Below, in pieces: positions 34,586 through 45,793 of a DNA stretch of 64,000 bases. Made by a program: the position numbers and the translations under genes. Under the pieces are notes generated by a model. The model saw nothing but the letters and a program-made list of their open reading frames with translations. It did no database searches and was not told where the DNA came from. The DNA comes from Phragmites australis. Lineage: Eukaryota; Streptophyta; Magnoliopsida; Poales; Poaceae. Numbering within the stretch: position 1 is the first letter of the stretch; the number at the start of each line of letters is the position of its first letter. The stretch spans positions 14,301,501-14,365,500 of the forward strand of contig NC_084932.1 in the NCBI RefSeq assembly GCF_958298935.1, written 5' to 3'.

Positions 34586-35506
34586 TTCTTACCACAACCC
34601 AAAATTTCTGCTACAACGGTTCAAATTTAAATCTAGCCAGCGACAAGTCTTTTCTTCCTCATCCTTTCGCAAGGTTGGGACAATATTTTTTGAGCTAAAC
34701 GGAAAATCTAATAAGATGGAATACCATCTCGAGGACTTGCTTGAGAACTTCGAGGCATTCGAAACCCTGAGTAGATGATCCAATGATCCCGATAACCCAA
34801 TTATTTGCACCATCCTAATCAGGAACCTAAGTTCTACTCGATGATTCAATCGGTCAAAATGCTTATCTTTGCTAACCAAGTCTTTGATCCATCGGAACTT
34901 CATTTCACGTATTGGTGGGGGGGGGGGGGGTCGACAATGAGTAGTATAGAACTACCTTATCTGGATACCACAGGGTTTTCCGTCATTCTCAGGGCATATC
35001 TTTATCTCCGAGAAGAGAATCCCTAGACACATGGAAACTGCATGCAGATACCCATGATATCTTGTAAACAGGGAAGTTTATCTCTAAGAACGGAAAGGAA
35101 GGACTCTAAAGGCCGTACGACGCCCCCATATATATACGGAGGTTGGGGACCCTACGGAGGACAATCCCATCCAAGTTGATACAAGTCATCACACTCCATT
35201 GAAGCATGTGGAAGCTCTGCATCCACCAAGCATTTTGCAGTTAGATATGTATTAGCATCTCCCCTGACAACATGCAAGGGAGTTGTTACACTAGGTTTAG
35301 ATCCATCTAGGCTAGCCAAGCACCCACTTGTAGCATTCTCAGATATCAATACAAGACAAATACAAAGTAGAGCTATTATCCTAAGGGAGGCCTAAACCTA
35401 TATAAAAACCCCCTCTGCGTATTATGTGATTCATCTACTCGAAGCATCCCTTATCTCTTTTTACAAGTTCGTAAGATCGACGGTTCACCAATCATCGACA
35501 TAGGTA
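34586..35506 (+). repeat. 3' LTR of Tat-type gypsy element 2
   Basis: A nearly complete LTR of about 920 bp, homologous to 58,703–59,516 (same orientation) and 25,495–26,266 (inverted). It begins near ATTCTTACCACAAC and ends AATCATCGACA. It contains a run of G at about 34,917–34,930. Its right end interrupts arm B of the inverted duplication. Confidence 0.8.
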
Positions 35507-36049
35507 ATTTGATCTTACACTTTGACCAACTACATATTTCATCAGAAACCTCAGCCCTCCTGCATTTACTTTATATATAGCTTTATGTCTTTAATAGATG
35601 AAATGTAGCTTCTGCCTTGGGGTGGCAAAATTACAAGCGAGTCTATGAGATTCTTGTCTCCTATTGTTATTACAAGCTTCCCCTACTTTTCCCTCAATAT
35701 TTCTCTATGCAACCACTAGTTCTTAATTCTCTCATGGCATGAAGGTTTTGGCTTGACTTAATGGATGGAGTTCACAAAATCAGTGAAAACAAAATTAATT
35801 GTAATAGAGAAGCACAACATAAATATCTCACATGGAGAGCTGAAATAACACATCAAACTTCATAATTGGCATACTTCAACGACTGCAATTAAAGGGTCTA
35901 AGGATATTACACAACACATTGGGTTGCATCATCAAGTTACACGAATTTAAATAACACATCAAGCTTCTTATAACACATAACACTTCATCATTGACCACAA
36001 GTCCCATGCTCATAATCATCATCGCTAAACGAGCCACATGCTAATCCTC

Positions 36050-37830
36050 ATCGCCATCAATTAGCAACTCATCGTCGCCATCTTTGGTTGCAACTATAGG
36101 AAAATTAGCCATAAGTCCCTTCATCGTATCCATTTCCACCTATTTAGCTACCTCCTCTTGAGCCTTGTGCCTCCTATTGTACCAATCCATAACCTTCTTG
36201 TTGGACTTGAACTTCATGTTATTTTCTTCTCTCTCAGTCCTCTGATTCTCATACTCTTTTGACCATTGTGGGTACTTGTCACGATTCGTCCTCCACCATC
36301 GCAATGTCTCCTCCATACCTACTTTTTTCTCCCTAATAATTTGGCTCAGAACATCCCATGATGGAGATGGTACACCATACATACTCCTCATCTTGTTCTT
36401 AATCTTTCGAATTCTCCGCTTCTTGTCTAAGGGTGTAAGCCGGCGTATATGTTCCAATAGTTCACTTCGACCAATGAAACTCTCGCAATTGCACCTTCGT
36501 GTCTCCTACTATCTAAAAGTTAGAATTTCAGAAAACTAACACTAATGCTACCACATTTCGCATACTCAGCTAGTTATAGCTGACCGTGTTACCACAAAAG
36601 TATCCATGTTCAAGCTTAGATGGCACTACACCCTCCCGAGCCAGGATCCCACATTGACAAGTTATTGGTGGGTTCACGTCAGATGGCATCTTATTGTCAT
36701 ATTCCTTGTATTCTATTTGTTCCTCCTCCTCTGGCCAGTACAACTCTAGACCATACATGAACTCTTCAAAGTTGTACATAACCCATCCATCCTGCACCGA
36801 TGTTGAAATTAGCATACAAAGATCATCAGATAGTCATTTTGAGTGACATGCTTCACCATTTACATGGTCCCGTTTTGAGCAACAGAAGAAAGGAGTATAG
36901 GTTAACCCCTCTAGCGGACGCGAGAGCTTGGCACAGACACCACAATGGCACAAGGGGCGGTGTTAGTTACACGCCTAGCACTAGCTTCCTCTTTCTCCTT
37001 CTCCGTAATTTTTGGTTGGTCCGATGGAGGAGGCACCCAACACTTGAATTGATGGTACGGACTAGTGTGACAATCCCAATACGGGAATAGACATATCTAT
37101 TAGTCATACTTCTCCCGGCCATCAATCCACTGGAAGAAAAAGCATTTCATATCCTCTTGTCAAATTGTGAAAAACAAATCAATAACCATATGGTACCATG
37201 ATTACTATCAAATGGCTAGTATGCACTAACATAAGAATCCACAAAAGTGTACTAAGCCGGGACAGCCATAAAAGAATGCCTCGACTGTTTGACCTCGGCA
37301 AGCACTCCACATTCACACTTAGGAATGGGAAGAGAGGGAGGCACTGGGGCACCACACTCTTTTATGGTGGGATAGTTTTTGTTGTCCCTCCTCCGAGGGA
37401 GTCTCAAGTTCAATAACATCTCAATGCTACAAATTGAACCCAAATCTTTTAAGATATAATTGATAGGCATACATCAAACTAAATGAAAAACTACAAATAT
37501 CACTTCAAAGTACATTGAGTGAATAATTGATATGCATACATCAAACTAAATGAAAAACTACATATATCACTTTAACATGCCATATATCACTTCAAACATG
37601 TCACAGATGGAGTCTACTACATAATTTGCATACATCAAAGTACGAATCCGATTTTAGGCCATCCAATTCAAAGAGCTAATTAAAAAAAATGAGCTATCAA
37701 ACGAACTTTGCAACAAACCCACTTTGCAACAAACCCTATATTCTAGTTCTTCCTCCCAATCTCATCACAAAGAGAGTTTCTATTGTATAAAATTAAGGGA
37801 AGGGAGGGTACCACCTTGTTAATCCTATTC
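36050..37830 (-). pseudogene. GRF-type zinc-finger gene remnant (arm B copy)
   Basis: Minus-strand blocks in order: NKNYPTIKECGAPVPPSLPI with PKCECGVLAEVKQSRH (37,470–37,252), the CxC…H part of a GRF finger; HQFKCWVPPPSDQPKITEKE; then VMYNFEEFMYGLELYWPEEE and PPITCQCGILAREGVVPSKL with EHGYFCGN (36,815–36,570), a second finger; then a basic helical tail, KKRRIRKIKNKMRSMYGVP to RRHKAQEEVAK (36,457–36,140). The first finger is better kept than in arm A but is followed by a stop. It faces away from the 4CL-like copy B. Function unknown; introns are inferred from alignment of the arms. Confidence 0.6.
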
Positions 37831-38820
37831 AATAAAATATGCTTTAATCCCTATGTATTTGATGGATTTAAAGGAGGGAAGGATAGGGAGGAGAGAGGAG
37901 GGGCATAAGCGATTGCACCTATTCTTGAGTCAGGTGGGGAGAGTCAGAGAGAAGGCAGAAAAAGAAGTGGACCCACTTTTAGGTCCCATAGCACCACACC
38001 AAAGATCCATGTTCTTTTGGTGCTGTGATATAACACATCAGCCATGAATTCAAGCGCAAATCCTAAATGGCATAGAACAACGCCAAATATGGTGACGCGT
38101 GTAATGGACAAACCACGCCAAAGATCATAGCTCCATGCGAAGGGTCCATATCTGAACAAAATTTTCCGAATGGTCCGTATGTTAAACAAGTTTTCCACAA
38201 GGACGCAATATAATTTTCACCATCTACAACCTAGCTGTGCTAGGAGTCCTCTATTATTACTTTCACCTTAAAATCAAGTTGGTGGAAAGAAAATTAAGTG
38301 TTATGTCTCCGTTTGTTACGGTGGCTGCAAATAATTTATTCAGATCTATTCCATTTATAAATTTGTTTCAGCTGCAAATCTTGTTTCATTACTTACAATC
38401 CAGGACAGCAATTTACATACGACTTTAGCAAATAAAGTAATTAGCGATTACAGAAGAAAGACATTTTTTTGGTACCACGTACAATTCTGTCCAGTGTCTA
38501 GTGATGCAACAAGCTTGCGACTAGCAAGCAACCCAAACCTTTCAACCTCGCCATGGCGGCCGTGCCGCCACCCCACTCTCCATAGCTGGCGCCTGTCCGC
38601 CATCGCACTAATCCGCGAACCACCCATGCCGCCGCCTCCGGCTGCCGTTGACCCCCGCAGCGGCTACTCCTTTGCCACCAGGAACTTCCACATCCTCCGC
38701 GCGCCACTCTCGTTGCCGCCGCCCGCTCTCCTTCCCGGCCTTCGCCTTCTGCTTCCTCGCTTCCCCGCTGCTCTCCCACTCGGCCCTCATCGACGCTGGC
38801 ACCGGTGAGACTGTCCCATT

Positions 38821-39163
38821 TGTTGGCTTTTTCTCCAGGATCGAACAACCACGAAGAACACAAACACACAAAAGAACGACGAGATTTTTCTCAACACACG
38901 CTGCTATTTTATTTCTCACACATGCACACGTTATAACTCACGAACACGACTCTTTTCTCACGACACATCTCTTTTCTCCGGAGCACATTATAGGGTGCCC
39001 CCCTCCGTTCATTATATAGGGGCCAAATACTAGACCCCTAATCTTACTCTGATGCAATCCTATTCCTACTAGGACTCTAATCCTACTCCAACTCTCTACT
39101 TTGACATGGACTCTCCTACATACCAAAACTAAATCTACCATAAAACAAGATTAATTTCCAACA
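38821..39163 (-). repeat. 3' LTR of the gag-only copia element
   Basis: Starts TGTTGGCTTTTTCTCC, ends TTTCCAACA. Similar over its full length to 40,262–40,601. Contains CATTATATAGGG, which could be its TATA region on either strand. Confidence 0.9.
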
Positions 39164-39189
39164 CTCCCCCTTAATCTTGTTTTCTTCAC

Positions 39190-39490
39190 ACTCGATTCAG
39201 GATGACGAACACTTCTTCATCACCCCAAATGCACTTGCACTTAATTCAGGATGGCGAGCACACTCCTGCTTGCCTCCCTGCACACTTGATTTAGGATGAT
39301 GAACACTGCTTCATCAACCTAGGATGGCGAGCACACCTCTTCCACCCTGCACTTGTTTTAGGACGATGAACACTACTTCATCATCCGAGTATGGAGAGCA
39401 AACCTCTTTCACCCTGCACTTATTTTAGGACGTCGAACACTACTTCATCATCCGAGGATGGAGAGCACACCTCTTTCACCCTGCACTCAC
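39190..39490. repeat. Short imperfect tandem repeats beside the 3' LTR
   Basis: Units of about 65–70 bp recur with GGACGATGAACACTACTTCA, TCATCCGAG-ATGGAGAGCA and CTCTTTCACCCTGCACT. Non-coding spacer between gag and the polypurine tract. Confidence 0.75.
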
Positions 39491-39547
39491 CACACACCAC
39501 TTTGGACATACATGGGCACTACATGCACGACACACCTCAACACAAGA

Positions 39548-40075
39548 TCACAAAAGAGCTGTCTCATACGTAAGTAGCCCCTGCTCATCATCTTTTCCTT
39601 TCTTCTCTTTGTCAGGATACTCATTAGAAAAATACCCAAACTTCTGACAATTATAGCATTGTATCTTTGACTTGTCAAATTTCTTCTTGCGACCACCAGC
39701 CTTCGCCCCCCTTGCTTTCCACTCGGCCTTTGTTAGCAGGAGATGTTCACCACCTTCATTAGCACCTGCATAACCACGCAGTCGCTCCTCATGTGCTTTT
39801 AGTCGACTGATTAGTTCCTCCACAGTCATGGTCTTTAAGTCACTAAATTGCTCAATGGTAGAAGCAATATGAAGAAACTTCGAAGATAGGGCCCGAAGAA
39901 TTTTCTTGATAACATAGCTATCCTCCACCTTGTCACCGAGTCCGCATAATTTGGCGATGATGGCCATGACACATGTGGAAAAAACATCAATTGAGTCCCC
40001 TTCTTTCATGCGCATCATATCAAGCTCGTTCTTGAGAGTTTGAATCCTTGCCTCCATTACATGTTCAACACCCAT
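39548..40075 (-). pseudogene. Ty1/copia gag (UBN2-type) with degenerate zinc knuckle
   Basis: An open frame of 175 codons shows the UBN2-type gag region: ARIQTLKNELDMMRMKEGDS, LCGLGDKVEDSYVIKKILRA, FLHIASTIEQFSDLKTMTVE and LISRLKAHEERL, then a basic linker and CYNCQKFGYFSNEYP, a CCHC knuckle in which the histidine and last cysteine are both tyrosine. Gag forms the particle and binds RNA. A further N-terminal part is readable to 40,255 in another frame (MALAAIYQGINEETLLLISD), so a frame break near 40,090 separates the two. There is no protease, integrase or RT. Confidence 0.85.
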
Positions 40076-40246
40076 GTATATTGTCTTGAGCGTGTTTCAA
40101 GCCTTTTTCGCTATCTCCTTGTCAGAAATTAGCAAGAGAGTCTCCTCGTTGATGCCTTGATAAATGGCCGCAAGTGCCATCTGATTCTTGCTCGTGTCGA
40201 TCGTATCCTTATCCTCATCCTTGTCGATAGCTTCTACATCTTGACA

Positions 40247-40260
40247 GACTCTGATACTAA
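40247..40260 (-). other. Primer-binding site of the gag-only copia element
   Basis: TTAGTATCAGAGTC directly beside the 5' LTR resembles the initiator-Met tRNA site TGGTATCAGAGC used by most plant copia elements. Confidence 0.75.
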
Positions 40261-40261
40261 T

Positions 40262-40601
40262 TATTGGCTTTTTCACTATGATCGAACAACCACGAACAAC
40301 ACAAACACACAAAAGAACAACGAGATTTTTCTCAACACACGCTGCTATTTTATTTCTCACACACGCACATGTTACAACTCACGAGCACTGACTCTTTTCT
40401 CACGGCACCTCTCTCTTTTCCAGGCCACATTATAGGGTACCTTCTCCCTTCATTATATAGGAGATAGATATTAAATCCCTAATTCTACTCCGATACAATC
40501 CTATTCCTTCTAGAACTCTAATCCTACTCCAACTCTCAACTTTGATATAGACACTCCTAAGTACCAAAACTAAACTTACCATAAAACATTAATTTCCAAC
40601 A
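40262..40601 (-). repeat. 5' LTR of the gag-only copia element
   Basis: Starts TATTGGC (TG changed to TA), ends TTTCCAACA. Pairs with 38,821–39,163. Confidence 0.9.
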
Positions 40602-43113
40602 CCATTATTCCCCGCCTTCGTCTCCCGGTTCCGCGCGCTCGCTGCCGCGCTCCGCGCCCGGCCGCCTCCACGTCTCCGCCGGCGACGTTGCCTTCGTCCT
40701 CGCGGCCCCGGCGTCCACATACCCGTGCTCTACTATGTGCTCGTGGCCGTCGGCGCTGTCGTGTGCCCGGTCAACCCGGCCCTCACCGCCGGGCGAGGAA
40801 GTTCGACGCCAGGACTGTGGTCTTCGCGGTCGCGAGGTTCCGGGTGACGCGGCTGGCGCTGGCACTGGCACCCCCATCTCTGCTAGCGATTGTACGGGCG
40901 GCTGAGGAGGACAACTCCGTGATTGCGCACACGGCTACACTACAAGCGGTGGACTGCGGTGGCTCGTCCATCTCGCCGGAGTTCGTACGGCGATTCTCTC
41001 ACGTCTGCCTTTGGCAGGTTGGCTTTGCTACTGCTACTCCTATGCGATTTTAACTTTTACTTCAGAAATTATTCCTACTTGCTGATACAATCGTTCATGG
41101 GCGCCTTACAGCTCTCTAGATCATTAGGTAGAATTTCTAGCAACAACCAGTGTTACTCATCGACCTCTACAACTATGTTGCTCAATGTGTCTTGATTAGT
41201 TTTATAGGTTCTGGTAATTAATCGGCCTTTTTCAATTACAAAAAGGGTATGGTCTTACAGAGACTGCGGCTCGTTTCTGCCGTGTTTTTGGAGTAGAAGA
41301 AAGTGCAAGAATTGGGTCCGTGGGTCGTCTTTCATATGGTGCCGAAACAAAAAATGTTCATCCTGAAATAGGGGTTGCTGTGCCTCCGGGTATGCCAGGT
41401 GAGATTTGGGTCCGAGGACCTTTTGTAATTGAAGGTATGACAGGCACCGTAAATTTAGCAAAAAACAGTATTTAGATATTAGTTTGAGTGGATTGGAAAT
41501 GTATTTAGATATGTATATATGTCCATGCGACATCGAATGTATTGATTTGAAGATAAGTAAAAAATACTCTCTGAGGTTCATTCGTCATTTGTTTGAACTT
41601 TCATATGTCAAGACTAGTAAATGTCTTATACAATTGGTACAGAGTTTGCATAAGTAGACAAGCATTTCAGCATTTAAACACTGTAATTGTTCAACTCAAT
41701 AAAGAAAACACTGTGATTGTTCATTACTGCCTTCAAACCAAGAATATGCTAGCTAGCCAAACCTTGCCTTGGTTACAAAATAAGGATAACTAGATTGGAA
41801 TATGCAATTTTACATAAGTTCATATGGTAGTCTTGATGGGTGTTGTCTGCCAATTCAACTATATGATTCAGCACTTTTTCTCTTTTATTCAGTGCCTAAT
41901 ATGCGGACTGTTCTTGCTAGCTTTCTGTTACTATCACTTTAATGGTGGACATAAAATTATACTAACACTTTGTCTCTTTTGAGAATTAGCATAGGTTACC
42001 TTGGTGATAAGGATTCCACGTCTGCCATTTTGGATCGTGAAGGGTGGTTGAGAACCGGGTATCTTTGTTATATCGACAAGGATGGCTTCGTTTTTGTTGT
42101 TGATCGGCTGGAAGAGCTTATTAAGTACAAAGCCTACCAGGTACCTGCTAGTGTTACAAATTTTGTAATGAGCCATCATGGCCTAGATCTGAATATCTGA
42201 TACAGTGTCGACTTGCCTTGTCTCTTAATGTGCTGATGTCATTCGTTTAATGCAGGTTCCTCCTGCAGAATTGGAAAACCTGCTTCAGACACACCCAGAT
42301 ATCGATGAAGCTGCAGTTATCCCGTAAGCATATACCACATCATGTAACCAATTTGCTGCTATCTTCTCTGAAGTACATCAGTAACGAAAATTGCCAGTTA
42401 ATCATTCCTTAAATAGATACCCTGATGACCAGGCTGGAGAATTGCCTATAGCATTTGTCGTTAGATGCTCTGGAAGCAACTTGCAAGAGAAGCAGATCAA
42501 AGATTTTGTTTCTAAACAGGTATATGCTTCAACACAGTAGTTCTACGGTCCATGAAGTGTAGCAGTGGCCCTAATGGTTATCAGTTGCTGCGCAGGTTGT
42601 GCACTATAAGCAAATACACCATGTCTACCTTGTGGATTCAATACCGAAAAATGCTGCGGGTAAGATTTTACGGAAGGACTTGGTAAAGCTAGCACGCATC
42701 AGATTAGCTCCAAGCTATAGTGTTTCTGTATGTGGCCAGCGTAAAGAGTTGCCTTGTGATGTCTCCCTAACTGTATAAAAGAAACAGAGATACACGAATA
42801 GTTATTGGATGATGACATCCGTGCTTGGAAATCGGGTACCAAATACCAATAGTTGTTTGGCCACTGTGCAAATATATAAAAGAACATCCTGTTAATGTTT
42901 GTAGATTGATGTATGTAGTTTGTTCATTCTGGACATGTGATAGTAGTAATCTTTCGGGTATATGTCGTTTATAACCTCACAATTATATCACACAGTGCTA
43001 ATCGTAATATGCACTCTGAGATTTTTGTTTTTCACTTTAGTTTTACTACAGGCTGATATTATTAAATGAGACTACCCATGGCATTTTTTTCGTAAAATAG
43101 ATGGAAATATTAT

Positions 43114-43770
43114 TGTTGGGATCATGATCATAACATAGTGAACAGTAGACTCATAATAATGAGTGTAATAACTCTTCTTATCTTGTTAATACATCAGTCG
43201 GGTGGGGGGTATTATAGCCATACCTTAACTACCCCAGTCATCATTAAATTTGTGCCTTTTATCCAGTTAGAAATATTTCCATTAACACCAAGGGATATTC
43301 CTGGGGTATTACTATAATTGTACATTTACATTACCCTATACTATCTAAACCTGACAAGTGTCCTAAAGAGACCCACATCGGGTCTCCCTTTGGGGCTACT
43401 GGCCGATTCCCTCTGGTTGTCTTCTCCTTGAATTCTTGCTATCTCGTAGGTTTCTATTGGGGAAGGCCTTCGTTCTCTTGTCGAAGGGCTTTGTTGTACC
43501 TTTCGTTCTTCGGTCCTCGTGTCCAGGTTTCGCCTCCTAGACTTTGTTACCACTTCCACCCTTCGGTATTCCTTGCTTCATGGGTTCCCTTTGGGATCAC
43601 CACTTGCATCCTCGGTCCTCCGGTCCTTAGTTGTATGCCCTTCGTCCTAATCCCTACAGGTCAGAGGATAAACATCTTTATCTCGACATTAGTCTTGTTA
43701 CTTTGTCTTTGGGGTTGGCTGATATGGCCAAAGTCAACAGGTGGGGGCCAACATGGTACCTACCCTAACA
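43114..43770 (-). repeat. LTR of a Tat-type gypsy element (657 bp)
   Basis: Starts TGTTGGGATC, ends CCCTAACA, and has the same general layout as the intron-2 element LTR (short AATAACT…TTGTTAATAC start, TTTATCC-ATTAGAAATATT middle, TTCGGTCCT-rich end). A polypurine-like CGAAGGGGCCAC adjoins it on the minus strand, so it is probably a 3' LTR of a minus-strand element. It interrupts the end of arm B. No partner LTR was found. Confidence 0.65.
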
Positions 43771-44294
43771 GTGGCCCCTTCGTGGTTTTGGTCCTGACTT
43801 TGGGTGGTCAAAGCTGAAAATCTTTAGACAATGGGGTGGTAACCATCTCCCAGTCCCCCCCCCCCCCGGCTAGTCAAAGTCAAGCCCAAATGCCACAAAA
43901 TTGCCTCATGATTCGGAAGAAAAAAAAGATATATACATTAATCCAGAATATACCTCTCCGTTTATCATTGGGTGAGAACAAACACCCTTCTCATGATAAG
44001 ACTACTTGCATGGTTATCACTAGGTGGCGCAAAACATGCCCTTCATTTGGCCTATACAAAATGGCTATTCGCAACTCGTGAGGCAAGCCATCGTCACACT
44101 GTTGCTAGGTGAACTACTTGAGGCTTAGCACGAACCAAGTGCCTGGTGCCTATTGAGATATTACGGGAATACTCTTGACGATTGTCGTAGCGTTTGCTAC
44201 GATATCCCATTGCCACATGTAATACTCAGGAACATCATGGTGGTCATGACAGCCGAGGAAGTGGATTTAGTCCTTGCGAAAATCAGTGAAGTCT
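43771..44294. other. No recognisable gene
   Basis: About 0.5 kb with a run of C near 43,857–43,867. It lies between the LTR and the F-box-like fragment. Confidence 0.4.
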
Positions 44295-45183
44295 TTATCT
44301 CCTAGGAGCACATATCATGTGTCGTCCAGACTTTACAAGATGATCTTGCTGTGGAGGTCTGAGGCTTGGTGCCAGCCCATGTGCGCTAGTTGTGACAAAA
44401 GTACAAAACCAAGTCACAGATGCTGCAAAGTTGTAGTGTTGATTGTGAAGTGTATAGTGATCCACGAAGCTAGACGATGCTCGCTGAGGCTGGACCCATC
44501 GTGTGTTCTCTAGAGGTGAAACCCATAGCTTATTGTTGCGAAGGAGTAACACATAACCCCTAGCCTAGATGACGTGCGCATCTTCTCCTGCTTCAGGCCA
44601 TACATTCATCCATAAATCTTCTACTAGTTCGAAGACCCAACTGTCTGTGCTACCTAGGTGCCACCATGATGCCTCCACGAAAGTGTTCCCTTGTCTTGTG
44701 TTAATGGTCATGGTATGCGTAGATGATGACGAAGGTGTTTGCGTCAGCTTCTGCCTTCGGGCGCATGAACAAACCCTTCGAGAGTTTGCTTTGAGCCCAC
44801 TCCGGGAGTCATGGTAGTGCGAAGGTCTCTCCCGTCAATGGGTTCACAATCATGGCTGCAAAGTTGTCACGCCGGTCGAATCCTATGAGATAGCTTGTCC
44901 CAAAGGTTTTGACCCTCGATCTCCTTCCTACAAACACTGGGACATGGATGCTAAAAAGTCTTTCCTCTGTCAGTGAATTGAAGAAGACCTCGCCGTCTTA
45001 GTGGACCTCGTCTCTCTTGAGGATCCAGGGGACGAATAGCGAATGCTCTTTGTGGTTGACATTGTTGTGCCACTGTGTGTAGATTGCTCTAAAGAACACG
45101 AAGTTCCTCAGCTCGTCCAAGTGATCGACGATACTTCAGAGGGTAGGCCACGTATGTCCTGCCCAGTCCATGGCTACCTTCAT
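44295..45183 (-). pseudogene. F-box / DUF295-like gene fragment
   Basis: From the ATG at 45,183 the minus strand reads MKVAMDWAGHTWPTL, stop, SIVDHLDELRNFVFFRAIYT then QWHNNV, like an F-box helix pair. After another stop follow FFNSLTEERLFSIHVPV, FGTSYLIGFDRRDNFAAMIV and NPLTGETFALP. This is the order of grass F-box proteins with a DUF295 domain (the NPLTG…LP motif), which act as ubiquitin-ligase adaptors. At least three in-frame stops break it. A TATA box precedes it at 45,291–45,300. It lies between a retrotransposon LTR and that element's antisense ORF, so it may have been captured, or the element landed beside it. The part below 44,700 is not clearly recognisable. Confidence 0.55.
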
Positions 45184-45290
45184 TGAAACTTGAGCTGGGT
45201 GAACACCTTTAAACGAGGAGTGAGAAAAGGGAGTCCTGCGAGTTGTGTGCTCTTGTAAGTGTTATGGGGGAATTACGATGGTAGGTTTCG

Positions 45291-45300
45291 TATTTATAGG
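45291..45300 (-). promoter_or_regulatory. TATA box of the F-box-like fragment
   Basis: CCTATAAATA on the minus strand, 108 bp upstream of its ATG. It faces away from the plus-strand TATA at 45,632. Confidence 0.5.
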
Positions 45301-45631
45301 TAGTGAGTTAAGAAAGTTTTTAGAAGGTGAATAGTCGCATGTCCCTTGGAGTTAAGCGGTGATGTTTGTGATTTCCGATAGAATGTCAAGACTCATAGTA
45401 CCTCCGCCGTACACATTTATGGCACCGTACGTTTGATGGGGAGGTTTCTAAGTTTTACGTGGCCCTTGCTCTTTTTGCCACGTATCACTCTCGCATCTCG
45501 CGATTTTTGCCACCCAAATTTGTTACGGGCATTACGGGTAATGTGTGTTAGGACACGTGTCACCCTACTATGCACCTCATGTGCGATGATGTACTTCGAG
45601 TTTTTCGTTCGTGCGGTTTGGGTTCAGAGGG

Positions 45632-45640
45632 TATATATAG
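45632..45640 (+). promoter_or_regulatory. TATA box of the antisense ORF at 45.8 kb
   Basis: TATATATAG in GGGTATATATAGGTGACC lies ~160 bp before the reading frame at 45,794. Together with the minus-strand box at 45,291 it forms a divergent promoter about 340 bp long. Confidence 0.55.
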
Positions 45641-45793
45641 GTGACCCCCTACAGTAATTCATTCCATGCTCCCTTTGTTAGTCTTCTACTCCTATCACAC
45701 CCCTTGCCTTCGCCAATTTCTCTGGGCTGCTCTCAACCCTTCGGGTAGCCAGCCCTTCGTTCTTTCTGGTTTTTTCTTCCTTTCTTTTGGCAA

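Larger units (their letters stand above)
38821..40601 (-). mobile_element. Gag-only Ty1/copia retrotransposon (TR-GAG type) in exon 1 of copy B
   Basis: The 1,781-bp element is flanked by the target duplication CCATT (38,816–38,820 and 40,602–40,606). Copy A has the uninterrupted site at 15,922–15,926. Two LTRs of 343 and 340 bp surround about 1.1 kb that encodes only gag on the minus strand. The polypurine tract GATTAAGGGGGAG is at 39,164–39,176, next to the 3' LTR, and the primer-binding site TTAGTATCAGAGTC is next to the 5' LTR, a variant of the initiator-Met site TGGTATCAGAGC. The layout is that of a short non-autonomous copia element moved in trans. Confidence 0.9.
38626..42778 (+). pseudogene. 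4-coumarate–CoA ligase-like pseudogene (copy B)
   Basis: Aligns exon by exon with copy A: 38,626–38,820 plus 40,607–41,017 (exon 1), 41,246–41,434, 41,995–42,140, 42,256–42,323, 42,417–42,519 and 42,596–42,778. Exon 1 is split by a 1.78-kb copia element and has lost about 393 bp near 40,791 (including the SSGTTG ATP loop), with a frame change at the joint. The acceptor of exon 2 lacks one G relative to copy A, shifting the frame. In exon 3 the conserved TGD motif is TGY and DRLKEL is DRLEEL. A one-base loss near the end replaces the SSKL terminus with an unrelated tail ending at 42,778. It cannot make a working enzyme. Confidence 0.88.

Noticed and set aside
43857..43867. Poly-C run (and runs at 18,800 and 34,920) as possible functional G-quadruplexes
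   Set aside because: Single homopolymer runs near element ends may be sequencing artefacts; no supporting context.
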